DNA from: Henriciella sp.
GTDB taxonomy: Bacteria > Pseudomonadota > Alphaproteobacteria > Caulobacterales > Hyphomonadaceae
Assembly: GCA_013213785.1 (NCBI GenBank)
Contig: JABSPZ010000005.1
Location: forward strand, 248,001-312,000
Length of the DNA stretch: 64,000 nt
Direction: 5' to 3'
Part shown: positions 55,642-64,000 of the stretch, in pieces
How positions within the stretch are numbered: position 1 is the first letter of the stretch
Layout: every line of letters starts with the position of its first letter
The notes under the pieces: generated by a model
What the model was told of the DNA's origin: nothing
What the model saw: the letters and a program-made list of their open reading frames with translations, nothing else
Databases searched by the model: none
Position numbers and translations under genes: made by a program

Positions 55642-56786
55642 CGCCAGCGCAGGTTGCCGCGGTTGAGTTCGCGCACCTTAGATACCCCCATCAGCCGCAT
55701 ATCGCGCTCTAGCTCGGTCCGTAGGTTTCCAAGCGCGCGCTCAACGCCTGCCTGACCGGCCGCTGCCAGTGAGTAGAGGTAGAAGCGCCCGCCAGATACG
55801 GCTTTGGCGCCTACAGAGAGAGCTTTCAAAACATGCGTGCCGCGCTGGACACCGCCCTCGCAGACGACGTCAATTTGGTCGCCAACCGCATCGCAAATCT
55901 CCGCAAGTTGGTCGAATGGTGCGCGAGAGCCATCAAGTTGCCGTCCGCCATGGTTTGAGACCATAATTCCAGTACAGCCAATATCTACGGCGCGTTTGGC
56001 ATCTTCCACGCTCATGATGCCCTTTAGAGCAAATTGCCCGTTCCATTGCGCGCAGAGCTTCTCTGCGTCTTTCCAATTCATCGTTGGATCGAGCATGGTC
56101 GAGAAGTATTCACCCACCGAAACAGCGAGATTTGTGCCCTCACTGACATGGCCAGACAGGTGCGGCATGTCGAACTTGTCTTTCGTCAGAAAGTTCCAAG
56201 CCCAAGATGGATGAGCCGCAAAACTGAAGAGGGATGATGGGGTAAGGCGCGGCGGCGAAGTGAAGCCGGTGCGTAGATCGCGCTCTCGGTTTCCGCCAGT
56301 GATCGTATCAACCGTGAGCGCCATGACATTGAATTTGGCGGCTCGTGCACGCTCTAAAAGAGCATCGTTCAGACCGCGATCTTTGTGGAAGTAAAACTGG
56401 AACATTTTCGGGCCAGGCGCGACTTCGGCGATTTTCTCCACCGTGACCGTTGCTAGTGATGAGACGCCAAACATTGTCCCATATTTACTGGCGGCCTTCG
56501 CGACTGCGCGTTCGCCCTCATGATGAAAAAGGCGCTGCAGCGCCGTCGGTGCGCAGTAGAAAGGCATATCGAGCTTTTGGCCCATTACCTCGACAGACAT
56601 GTCTACGTCTTCAACACCGTTCAGGACATTTGGCACCAGATCCACGTCTTCATAGGCGGCTGTATTGCGCCGATAGGTGACCTCATCATCAGCGGCGCCA
56701 TCAATATAATGAAATATGGGCGATGGCAGCCTTTGTTCGGCTAATCGTCTAAAGTCCGCGAAATTGTGGCAATCTGTGAGGCGCAT
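55638..56786 (-). CDS. FMN-dependent alpha-hydroxy-acid oxidase / L-lactate dehydrogenase family
   Basis: The start at 56786 gives 382 residues. Family motifs are PIFHYIDGAADDEVTYRRN at the N-terminus, PFYCAPTALQRLFHHEGE, the FMN-site Lys in FALKGIMSVEDAKRA and the catalytic GIMVSNHGGRQLDG with His and Arg. It oxidises L-lactate or a similar 2-hydroxyacid using FMN and passes electrons to quinone or oxygen. The exact substrate is not set by the sequence. Confidence 0.88.
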   Translation of the reverse strand: MRLTDCHNFADFRRLAEQRLPSPIFHYIDGAADDEVTYRRNTAAYEDVDLVPNVLNGVEDVDMSVEVMGQKLDMPFYCAPTALQRLFHHEGERAVAKAASKYGTMFGVSSLATVTVEKIAEVAPGPKMFQFYFHKDRGLNDALLERARAAKFNVMALTVDTITGGNRERDLRTGFTSPPRLTPSSLFSFAAHPSWAWNFLTKDKFDMPHLSGHVSEGTNLAVSVGEYFSTMLDPTMNWKDAEKLCAQWNGQFALKGIMSVEDAKRAVDIGCTGIMVSNHGGRQLDGSRAPFDQLAEICDAVGDQIDVVCEGGVQRGTHVLKALSVGAKAVSGGRFYLYSLAAAGQAGVERALGNLRTELERDMRLMGVSKVRELNRGNLRWR

Positions 56787-56918
56787 GTCGGTTCTTCCTA
56801 GAGGTCGCAATGGCTTAAAAGAAACCAAGGCGAAATCAATGGCAGGGCGGCTGCCGCAAAGCTTTGCTTTCTGCGCTCGCGCGAGTAAACCGTCGCCGAA
56901 AGATGTAATGAGGCGACG

Positions 56919-58226
56919 ATGCGCGACGGCGGACGAATAGCGGCAGCGATTGATGTATTGAGTGATGTTTTAGGACGTCACCAGCCCGTAAAAGTTGCGG
57001 CGCGCGATTGGGGAAAGCGTGCTCGGTATGCCGGCTCGAAGGATCGCGCTTGGGTATCGGGTCTCGTGCTTGACGCTCTGCGGAAGCGAAACTCGATTGC
57101 CCACGCTATGGGTGATGACACTCCCCGCGGATTGATCTTGGGCGCTTTGAGTTTTGCTTGGGGTTGGGACATTCGCAGGATCGACGATGCGATGGACGAG
57201 CAACACGCGCCCAGCAAACTAACGCTTCAGGAGCGCGAACGATTGGTCATGGCGCCAGATGTCACGGCTGAGCCTCACATTTCGGGAGATTATCCTGAGT
57301 GGCTGACGCCGAACATGCAGCGCGCCTTCGGTGAACTCGCGGCTGTCGAGGGACAGGCGATGGCCGTGCGCGCGGATGTCGATTTGCGCGTGAACACGCT
57401 TAAAGTAGACACTGAGAAAGCGAGCGCGCCACTGCGCAGTGCGAAGGCCGAGCCGTCTCGCTTGCTGCACCATGCGTTTCACATACCTGCCCGCGACCCG
57501 TCGCAACGTGAAGCGAGCCTCGATAACATCCCCGCTTATTCAAAAGGCTGGGTCGAGGTTCAGGATGCTGGATCTCAGATCGCCGCTGCAGCCGCGAATG
57601 TGCGTGCAGGCGAGCAAGTCCTGGATTATTGCGCTGGCGGCGGAGGCAAAACTTTGGCGCTCGCGGCGGCGATGTCCGGGAAAGGGCAAGTCTTCGCATA
57701 CGATATTGATGGCCGCAGGCTGAGCGCGATCATTCCGCGGCTTAAACGCTCTGGTGCCCACAATGTTCAACTTCTGCACCCAAGCGAACCGGAAGCCCTT
57801 GAAGCGCTCAAAGGTCAGATGGATTGTGTCTTCGTTGACGCGCCTTGCAGTGGAACCGGCACTTGGCGTCGCCGACCTGATACGAAATGGCGCGTGAAGC
57901 CCAAGTCGCTTGAAACGCGAATTTCACAACAGGATGAGGTACTTTCAAAGGCGGCTGATTATGTGAAACCCGGTGGGCGTCTGCTTTATGCAACATGTTC
58001 ATTTTTGGTCGAAGAAGACGAAGACCGAGTCGATTCTTTTCTGGCGGATAATCCAGAATGGACGCAGGAAGACGCCGTTTCCCATGCACGTGAAAGCGGA
58101 TTGCTTACCGATGAAGGGATCGCGGTCATCAAAGCCGGGCAGGGGCCATCAGGGAGCGTTAGACTAACGCCGCGCAGTGCTGGCACCGACGGCTTCTTTT
58201 TCTCTGTCCTTCGCCGACAAAGTTAA
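56919..58226 (+). CDS. RsmB/NOP-family RNA 5-methylcytosine methyltransferase
   Basis: The 435-residue protein has an N-terminal NusB-like helical domain (~1-90), then a Rossmann SAM domain with DYCAGGGGKTLALAAAMSGKG (~residues 236-256), the catalytic DAPCSGTGTWRRRPDTKW and the second Cys in LLYATCSFLVEEDE. It methylates cytosine C5 in rRNA, probably C967 of 16S as RsmB does. GAGGCGA precedes the start. Confidence 0.87.
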   Translation: MRDGGRIAAAIDVLSDVLGRHQPVKVAARDWGKRARYAGSKDRAWVSGLVLDALRKRNSIAHAMGDDTPRGLILGALSFAWGWDIRRIDDAMDEQHAPSKLTLQERERLVMAPDVTAEPHISGDYPEWLTPNMQRAFGELAAVEGQAMAVRADVDLRVNTLKVDTEKASAPLRSAKAEPSRLLHHAFHIPARDPSQREASLDNIPAYSKGWVEVQDAGSQIAAAAANVRAGEQVLDYCAGGGGKTLALAAAMSGKGQVFAYDIDGRRLSAIIPRLKRSGAHNVQLLHPSEPEALEALKGQMDCVFVDAPCSGTGTWRRRPDTKWRVKPKSLETRISQQDEVLSKAADYVKPGGRLLYATCSFLVEEDEDRVDSFLADNPEWTQEDAVSHARESGLLTDEGIAVIKAGQGPSGSVRLTPRSAGTDGFFFSVLRRQS

Positions 58227-58310
58227 TTTGGGCCAAGTAATTTTTGGTCTCAGTTTTGCGCCAAATTTAGCTCGATCTGTCATTCTTCAGTGAAGATTGA
58301 GAGGGCGATC

Positions 58311-58985
58311 ATGACAGTTAAGACAGAGAATGGTGTGACAACGCTCACGCCGACAGCCTGGAAATGGATCCTCGGCGGCGTGGCGATTATCTTTATGTTG
58401 CCAGGCTTTGGCCTGTTGATCGGCGGAACGTTCTTCCTCGTTGCAGCAGGTGTGCTTCAGCGGTTGGAGCTCTCCAAAGGCGGTATCAAGATCCGGAATT
58501 GGTGGTCCGCGAAAACTCATCGCTGGGAAGAAATCACCGACTTTCGGGTCTATAAGGTCAAATCAGGTCTCATCACCGCAGCTAATATGGTCTCGTTCAC
58601 CCATGTGAATAAAGAAGGCACCATGATGGGAAAGGCGGCTAAACTTCTCGCCGGAGGAACGCAATCGATCCCAGCTGTCGGTATGAAAGCTCAAAAACTG
58701 GTTCAGCTGATGCAGGCCTATAAGCTTGGTTATGTGCCTGAAGATAGCCCGGCTTCGGATATGGCGCCGCCGCTGCTCACACCGCAGCCTCAAGGCGCGC
58801 CTTCACAACGACCTCAGCCGCAAGCGCCTCGCCCTCGTGCCGTTCCCGCGACTCCGCGAGCGCAAGCTTTGCCCTCAAAACCTGCGCCGAGTTTCGGCAA
58901 TAAACGCAAGAAATCGAAACCGCTGGTTCAAGATGGCGGCGGCCTCTTTGGACGGCGGCGCCCAGACTCTCCGTTCGGTTCCTGA
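58311..58985 (+). CDS. Membrane protein with PH-like domain, unknown function
   Basis: From ATG 58311 (AGAGGG upstream) the 224-residue protein has two adjacent membrane segments (residues ~20-60), then a short beta-rich domain with GIKIRNWWSAKTHRWEEITDFRVYK, resembling bacterial PH (YdbT-like) domains, and a Pro/Gln-rich tail ending in a basic, Gly-rich stretch (GGGLFGRRRPD). It is probably an inner-membrane protein with its tail in the cytoplasm. It is 44 nt upstream of guaA, but a functional link is not evident. Confidence 0.6.
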   Translation: MTVKTENGVTTLTPTAWKWILGGVAIIFMLPGFGLLIGGTFFLVAAGVLQRLELSKGGIKIRNWWSAKTHRWEEITDFRVYKVKSGLITAANMVSFTHVNKEGTMMGKAAKLLAGGTQSIPAVGMKAQKLVQLMQAYKLGYVPEDSPASDMAPPLLTPQPQGAPSQRPQPQAPRPRAVPATPRAQALPSKPAPSFGNKRKKSKPLVQDGGGLFGRRRPDSPFGS

Positions 58986-59029
58986 TTTGCCCCAGTTGAG
59001 GCCCGCGCGGGACTCAGCTAAAGGGCCAC

Positions 59030-60592
59030 ATGGCTGAACAGAAACACGAACGCGCGCTGATTATCGACTTTGGAAGTCAAGTAACTCAGCTGATCGCCCG
59101 TAGGCTCCGCGAGAGCGGTGTTTATTGCGAAATTCATCCCTTTAACAAGGTCGATGGTGCATTCCTAACGTCTTATGACCCTCAGGCGGTCATCCTCTCC
59201 GGTGGACCGTCTAGCGTCACTTGGGAAGACAGTCCGCGCGCACCGAAAGAAGTGTTTGAACTCGACGTTCCGGTGCTCGGTATTTGTTACGGCCAGCAGG
59301 TAATGATGGAGCAACTTGGCGGGCGCGTCGAAAGTGGTACGAGCCGAGAGTTTGGTCGAGCCTTCATCGAAAAAGTCGAAGACGACAAGCTGCTCGATGG
59401 ACTATTTGACACCGATGCCGAAGAACAGGTCTGGATGAGCCACGGCGACCATGTCGCCGAAATGGCGCCGGGCTTTAAAGTGATTGCGAAATCACCAGGA
59501 GCCCCTGTCGCGGCGATTGTGGATCCAGATCGAGACTTCTACGCCACGCAGTTCCATGTGGAAGTCGTTCACACCCCAAAAGGGGCGCAGATCCTGCGCA
59601 ATTTCACACACGAGATTGCTGGCCTCAAAGGCGATTGGACTATGGCAGCGTATCGCGAAGAAGCGATTGAAAAGATCCGTGCTCAAGTCGGCACAGGCCG
59701 AGTCATTTGCGGGCTTTCAGGCGGTGTCGATAGTTCGGTTGCTGCGGTCCTGATCCATGAGGCGATCGGAAGTCAGCTTACATGCGTTTATGTCGATCAT
59801 GGTCTGATGCGCATGAATGAGAGCGAGCAAGTCGTCACGCTGTTCCGCGAGCATTACAATATTCCGCTGGTCCACGTTGATGCGTCTGACCTTTTCTTTG
59901 GAGAGTTAGACGGCGTCAGCGATCCCGAGCGCAAACGCAAGATCATCGGCAAACTATTCATTGATGTGTTCGAAGAAGAAGCGAAGAAGATTGGCGGTGC
60001 TGACTTCCTGGCGCAGGGCACGCTGTATCCTGATGTCATTGAGAGCGTCAGCGCGATTGGTGGCCCATCTGTCACGATCAAGAGCCACCATAATGTTGGC
60101 GGTTTGCCGGAACGTATGAATATGCAGCTGGTCGAACCGCTGCGGGATTTGTTTAAAGATGAGGTCCGCGCTCTTGGACGGGAACTCGGCTTACCAGATG
60201 CATTTATCGGACGTCATCCTTTCCCGGGACCTGGGCTAGCGATCCGTATCCCTGGCGAGATTACCCGCGAAAAGGCTGATACGCTTCGCAAAGCGGACGC
60301 CATCTATCTCGAAGAGTTACGAAATGGCGGGCTCTACGACCAAATCTGGCAGGCATTTGCAGTTTTGCTACCGGTCAACACGGTTGGCGTGATGGGTGAT
60401 GAACGGACATATGAAAACGTCTTAGCCTTGCGCGCGGTAACTTCTACGGATGGGATGACCGCGGACTATTTCCCGTTTGAGCATGACTTTCTTGGCCGTG
60501 TCGCGACGAGAATCATCAATGAAGTCAAAGGCGTGAATCGGGTCGTTTATGATATCACTTCAAAGCCGCCCGGCACGATTGAGTGGGAATAG
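59030..60592 (+). CDS. guaA: GMP synthase (glutamine-hydrolysing)
   Basis: The 520-residue protein has an N-terminal glutamine amidotransferase ([19 protein letters not shown] with nucleophile Cys, QFHVEVVHT), the ATP pyrophosphatase P-loop [10 protein letters not shown] (~residue 228) and the dimerisation domain ending KPPGTIEWE. It converts XMP to GMP. The region right after it holds no integrase, although guaA ends are known integration sites in some genomes. Confidence 0.97.
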   Translation: MAEQKHERALIIDFGSQVTQLIARRLRESGVYCEIHPFNKVDGAFLTSYDPQAVILSGGPSSVTWEDSPRAPKEVFELDVPVLGICYGQQVMMEQLGGRVESGTSREFGRAFIEKVEDDKLLDGLFDTDAEEQVWMSHGDHVAEMAPGFKVIAKSPGAPVAAIVDPDRDFYATQFHVEVVHTPKGAQILRNFTHEIAGLKGDWTMAAYREEAIEKIRAQVGTGRVICGLSGGVDSSVAAVLIHEAIGSQLTCVYVDHGLMRMNESEQVVTLFREHYNIPLVHVDASDLFFGELDGVSDPERKRKIIGKLFIDVFEEEAKKIGGADFLAQGTLYPDVIESVSAIGGPSVTIKSHHNVGGLPERMNMQLVEPLRDLFKDEVRALGRELGLPDAFIGRHPFPGPGLAIRIPGEITREKADTLRKADAIYLEELRNGGLYDQIWQAFAVLLPVNTVGVMGDERTYENVLALRAVTSTDGMTADYFPFEHDFLGRVATRIINEVKGVNRVVYDITSKPPGTIEWE

Positions 60593-60756
60593 TCCCAAGA
60601 AATTTCGTTAACAATTTCAACCCCCAACTCTTAATGACGTAAATTTAAGGCCGACGATGGGCGGCTTTGGGTGTCGTCTTAGGAGGTTGTTAAGGCCCAG
60701 CACCGATTTTCAGTAGGGTTAATATTTGGGCCGACTTTGTTAATGGGATTGGGCAA

Positions 60757-62340
60757 ATGAGTAGAAGATCGGTGCGCTGGGGCGCAGACATTGGCTATCA
60801 ATCAGCCATCAAAACTTTCAAATCTAAAGAGTCGCTTCGCAAGCACGGTCTAAAAGGCAAGCTGTCTGAAGGTGACCTCGGATTTAGCCGCGGGCGAACC
60901 CGTAAAATCGCTCAAGAGGATGCTGAGGATGCGGTCCCAGCGTCTGACGCGATGACCGAAGACCAATGGAGTGAGCGCGAGCAAGAAATTGCGGAGCGCG
61001 CTGGCGGGGTCCGCCGAGGACTTGAGACTTGGATGAGCGGGACCGCGGCGAGCGTCCGTAACTTTATTCAGGATTGCACACCCGCGGATATTCACCCCGA
61101 ACACCTCCGCGAAGTTATCAAAGCGGAAGAGAACGAGTTTCGCCATTATGAGGTGGATGACGCGGAAACAGCGCGTGATCATCATGATGCGACCGTGATC
61201 GAGCTACAGCATTTTAAACAACAGCACGGCGACCGGATTGGGAAGCGTACGCCTGATATCAAAAAGAATGTTGAGCAAACTCTCGCAATTCTTCTTTTGA
61301 TCATGATCGTCGAAGGGTGCTTCAACGCTCTGCTGTTTAAGGACGCACAGTCCTCCGGCCTCATGGGCGGCATGATGGTTGCGTTCGGTATTAGCGCGGT
61401 AAACGTGCTCACTGGAGTGTTGGCGGGCTTTTTCGGGCTTCGCTATCTCAACCATCCAGAGAAGGGGGTCCGGATTGCAGGCGGTGTGATCGCTGGCCTG
61501 CTCATCTTCTTCGGCATCATGCTGAACTTCTTCATCGCGCATTTCCGTGATGCGGTTGAAATCAGTCTACATGCAGCTCAAGATGCTGGTTCACTCGCTG
61601 GCTTCTCGATGTTTGATATCTCTCCGGGAACCGTCATTGCGGGCATGTTCCCCAACATATTCGGCCTGGATTCACTGGTCGCAATCGCGCTCTTGTTGAT
61701 CGGTCTGACTATCTTTGGTGTTGCAATCTACGAAGGCTATGACCGAATTTCAGATCGTTATCCTGGCTACGGCCGCGTATGGCGCAAAGAGCGCTTGGCG
61801 TATGAAAAACGTCAGGAGGTACGGAACGGTGTTCGTGACGACCTGTCCGACTATTTCACGCGCTGCCGTTTTTGGTTTGAAACCCAGCACAAGCGTCACA
61901 CAGCTGCAAAACGCGAGATAGAAAAGTCGCTTAATCAGTTAGATGCACATCGCGACCGCGCGGTCGGGATCGCAGCAAAGGCAGGGGACCAGGAGCGATC
62001 GCTCAAGATCGCTTATCGTCAGGCCCATCGCCGTGCGCGCAACAAGTTTCGTGATAAGCTTGGCGAACAGGCAGATATCCCGGCTTACTTCGACGAGATC
62101 GTGACACCAAGCCTTCCAGCCTTCGATCTTTCGAAAGAGCGGGAACAAGCGAACGCTGCGATTAAAAAAATCGAACAAAACCTAACTGCGTTGAACCTGA
62201 CACGCGAATGGCTCGAAACGCATATCCAGAGCGTCCAGAAAGGGCTCTCTTCAATCCAGAAGCAGGTGAACAAAGAAGTCGCTAAAGCCCGTGATGCCCG
62301 CATGGCGCGCGAGCAGCGCAGCGATATTCGGTACGCCTGA
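60757..62340 (+). CDS. Coiled-coil membrane protein, unknown function
   Basis: The 527-residue protein has a basic N-terminus with an acidic stretch (DAEDAVPASD), helical segments, four membrane segments at ~171-190, ~197-225, ~235-262 and ~303-322, and a long cytoplasmic-side helical region (~330-510) with heptad-like NQLDAHRDRAVGIAAKAGDQERS and a basic end. I do not recognise the family. It is 22 nt from the vWA-like gene that follows, so the two form an operon. The 164-nt gap before it is AT-rich and probably holds its promoter. Confidence 0.6.
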   Translation: MSRRSVRWGADIGYQSAIKTFKSKESLRKHGLKGKLSEGDLGFSRGRTRKIAQEDAEDAVPASDAMTEDQWSEREQEIAERAGGVRRGLETWMSGTAASVRNFIQDCTPADIHPEHLREVIKAEENEFRHYEVDDAETARDHHDATVIELQHFKQQHGDRIGKRTPDIKKNVEQTLAILLLIMIVEGCFNALLFKDAQSSGLMGGMMVAFGISAVNVLTGVLAGFFGLRYLNHPEKGVRIAGGVIAGLLIFFGIMLNFFIAHFRDAVEISLHAAQDAGSLAGFSMFDISPGTVIAGMFPNIFGLDSLVAIALLLIGLTIFGVAIYEGYDRISDRYPGYGRVWRKERLAYEKRQEVRNGVRDDLSDYFTRCRFWFETQHKRHTAAKREIEKSLNQLDAHRDRAVGIAAKAGDQERSLKIAYRQAHRRARNKFRDKLGEQADIPAYFDEIVTPSLPAFDLSKEREQANAAIKKIEQNLTALNLTREWLETHIQSVQKGLSSIQKQVNKEVAKARDARMAREQRSDIRYA

Positions 62341-62362
62341 AAAGAAGATCCGGAGGTAAACG

Positions 62363-63136
62363 ATGCCCCGAGCTAGAGAAAAAGGCCCTTGGTTTTGGCG
62401 CGGCGCGATTGGCGTCATGCTGCTAACGGTCATTGGTCTGTTTTCGGTCGCCGCCTTTAATGCGGCGCCAGCGCTGTACCCTGAAACAGAATGCCGGATG
62501 GATCGCCGCGATCCATCGCATACAATCCTTCTTATCGATCAGTCTGATCCGTTTTCGGAGAACGACTTGGCGTGGGTGGATGAGCTCATTGATGCTGAAG
62601 CGCGGGCCCTCCCTCGCTTTGGGCGACTGACCGTTATTCTACCCAACAGCGCACAGCCCTTCGATCCGAAAACGCTGTATGCGCATTGCTCTCCGGGCAG
62701 CGTTGAAGATGCGAACCCAATTCTGCAGAACCCACGCATGATTGATGACACATGGCGAGAGCACTTCTATCAGCCACTCTCAGCAACTGTGGGCGAAACG
62801 CTAACGACGACGAGCCAGCCAAGCTCTCCTTTGTTTGAAGCGCTTTACTCTGTCGGTGACCGTGCAGACTTCCAGTCAAATCGTGAGAACCGCCGATTGG
62901 TGATCGTCTCAGATCTTATGCAGCATTCGGATGCGTTCTCTTTCTATCGGAGCGGCGCCGACCTCGCGGCTTATTCTGATACGTCTATCGCAAGCCAATT
63001 GCCGGGTTTCGACGGTGTGGAAGTCGTCGCTCGCATTGTGCCGCGCCAGGAATATGATTTGCCGATCAGCGAGCTGAAAGCTTTTTGGCGAAGCTATTTT
63101 GAGAAAACTGGCGCCACGTTCGGCTCTACGAACTAG
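62363..63136 (+). CDS. Membrane-anchored vWA-like protein, unknown function
   Basis: The 257-residue protein has a basic N-terminus and one membrane segment (~14-34). Its soluble part starts HTILLIDQSDPF, close to the DxSxS metal site of vWA domains, and has RRLVIVSDLMQHSD, like the later vWA Asp strand. GGAGG precedes the start. It likely works with the 527-residue membrane protein. It converges on a frameshifted gene; the stops share CTAG. Confidence 0.6.
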   Translation: MPRAREKGPWFWRGAIGVMLLTVIGLFSVAAFNAAPALYPETECRMDRRDPSHTILLIDQSDPFSENDLAWVDELIDAEARALPRFGRLTVILPNSAQPFDPKTLYAHCSPGSVEDANPILQNPRMIDDTWREHFYQPLSATVGETLTTTSQPSSPLFEALYSVGDRADFQSNRENRRLVIVSDLMQHSDAFSFYRSGADLAAYSDTSIASQLPGFDGVEVVARIVPRQEYDLPISELKAFWRSYFEKTGATFGSTN

Positions 63137-63883
63137 AGCCGAGCGATCGCGCTGACAGGCGCATCCAGCAAAAATAGATCTCCGAACCTTTGGACCTGCC
63201 CCGTAATAGATACAGGGTCAGCGACGTAGGGCAGGAGGTCTTTATTGTGTCCAAAACCGCCTGACGTCATTATCATCAAAGCCGATTGGTCTTTTGGATC
63301 TTTGACATAGAAGGCCGGTGGCAATCCACCGCGAATGCAGAGGCTGGCGCAAGATTTATGCACCTTGCCTGAAGAAGGGCGCATCGCACCGAACCAGCAT
63401 TTCGTATCAAGAATCTCGCCATTCAGAGACACTTGCATAACCGGTTCTGGTGTTGGGAAGGCGAGATTTCCGATATCTCCACCTTCGTCTTCACGGATCC
63501 AATCTAATCCATCGATAACGGCAATCATGCTGTGCGTGCCGCGCTGGATAAGTGACCCTTTCACGACAACCGGTTTGCCCGCCAGCGCACCAATTTTTGC
63601 ACTGACGCCGCATTTGCCCTGGCAGCCTAGAAGTGCGGTGCGGGGGGGGGCCGTCTAAATCCAATGTGCGCAGCATCGCGTAGGGTTCCGTGGTTGCAAT
63701 GCCACGCCACTCACGGATCTCACCCATGTTCCAAGTCCCTTTGCCGACCGGGTTTTGCAGGGCTGCGACGCCTCCTGCGGTCGCGGCCGTCCCGGCAAGG
63801 AGCCCTAAGCCCGCCCCGAAGAAAAACCGTTGGTCGACTTTCGGCGTCTCGGCCCAGCCGATGAAAAAGTCATCTTTGCTCAT
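63133..63883 (-). pseudogene. Unidentified membrane-anchored protein, frameshifted at a C9 run
   Basis: Frame 1 starts at 63883 (its ATG overlaps the upstream stop) and encodes a soluble N-terminus, a membrane segment (~residues 20-42) and a core up to LRTLDLDG. At the 9-nt run 63642-63650 (C on the coding strand) the sense continues in another frame: TALLGCQGKCG, KIGALAGKPVVV, then VKGSLIQRGTH and GEILDTKCWFGAMRP, KSCASLCIRGG with several Cys. Removing one base joins both parts into 249 residues. The Cys pattern suggests a metal or disulfide site. The function is unknown. Confidence 0.6.
63642..63650. repeat. G9 homopolymer inside the broken minus-strand gene
   Basis: Nine consecutive G on the + strand, directly at the point where the coding sense changes frame. 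Eight would restore the frame. Confidence 0.9.
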
Positions 63884-64000
63884 GCGGTCGCTCCGATTTG
63901 GCTTGGGGTTTGAGGTGTCCCCGGTGCGTTTGGTTCTGGGTTCACATAGACTACGCCGTCAATGATTTGGGTCGCATAGGTTGCGATCTTTTCGGTGAAG
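63880..64000 (-). CDS. C-terminal end of an unidentified protein, partial
   Basis: The minus strand is open from the right edge for 39 codons to a TGA at 63880-63882 that overlaps the next start codon (ATGA). The tail reads QIIDGVVYVNPEPNAP followed by Pro/Thr-rich residues. It is too short to identify. The overlap suggests one operon with the frameshifted gene. Confidence 0.5.
   Translation of the reverse strand, partial: FTEKIATYATQIIDGVVYVNPEPNAPGTPQTPSQIGATA

Noticed and set aside
60584-60597. TGGGA-ATAG-TCCCA hairpin over the guaA stop as a terminator
   Set aside because: Only a 5-bp stem without a following T-run.
60593-60756. Integration site of a mobile element after guaA
   Set aside because: No integrase gene, no repeat of the guaA 3' end and no change in base composition were seen inside the window.

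Overview
The window looks like chromosomal DNA of an alphaproteobacterium, most likely Caulobacterales/Hyphomonadaceae-like (inference). It is gene-dense and moderately GC-rich. Its gene orders are typical of the class: SPOR protein-nagZ-scpA-scpB-tatABC, NDUFA12-mlaD-DUF2155 facing aroQ-accB-accC-aat, and imuA-imuB-dnaE2. The SOS operator has the alphaproteobacterial form GAAC-N7-GAAC. I see no rRNA, tRNA, CRISPR array, insertion sequence, integrase or phage gene.

Layout. 1-5.1 kb: end of a CoA-transferase gene, a histidine phosphatase, a DUF374 acyltransferase, a secreted protein of unknown role, a flavin reductase, a small conserved protein and phosphoglycolate phosphatase. 5.2-12 kb: glmU, rpiA, gor, a lipoprotein that seems to fuse a nucleoside-hydrolase-like and a NodB deacetylase domain, then erpA and dgt diverging from overlapping start codons. 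12-17 kb: a cell-envelope and chromosome operon (SPOR, nagZ, scpAB) followed by tatABC. 17-21 kb: two secreted pentapeptide-repeat paralogs and a 746-residue protein that carries the C-terminal part of the B12-dependent ribonucleotide reductase NrdJ without a recognisable catalytic barrel. 20.8-29 kb: NDUFA12, mlaD and DUF2155 face aat, accC, accB and aroQ; thiS, a Dabb gene and thiG interrupt what is usually a continuous M48-dsbA-aroQ run. 29-33 kb: an FbpABC-type ferric-iron importer with a probable Fur box. 33-36 kb: thiO, an acyl-CoA dehydrogenase and a hexapeptide acyltransferase. 36-42 kb: the SOS mutagenesis cassette imuA-imuB-dnaE2. 42-46 kb: an RND pump and its adaptor. 46-57 kb: a small protein, a Tat-exported aminotransferase, a TauE/SafE permease, a TonB-dependent receptor, an ANTAR regulator, an SDR, a BASS-family transporter, adenosine deaminase and an FMN-dependent 2-hydroxyacid oxidase. 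57-64 kb: an RsmB-type methyltransferase, a PH-like membrane protein, guaA, a coiled-coil membrane protein paired with a vWA-like protein, and a frameshifted gene.

The most unusual points are these. (1) The NrdJ-derived TSCPD protein without an evident catalytic core. (2) Five of ten convergent gene pairs share stop codons inside a 4-nt overlap (CTAG, TTAG or CTAA), and three more are separated by only 5-6 nt. (3) Two genes, one of them imuA, are broken by an apparent +1 frameshift at long G/C runs, and a third gene has a +1 shift in its signal peptide; these are either homopolymer or indel sequence errors or real variable loci. (4) The overlapping divergent start codons of erpA and dgt. (5) The nucleoside-hydrolase-like/NodB fusion lipoprotein. 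(6) The uncharacterised membrane coiled-coil plus vWA-like pair after guaA. All functional calls come from reading motifs in the sequence; no database search was run.
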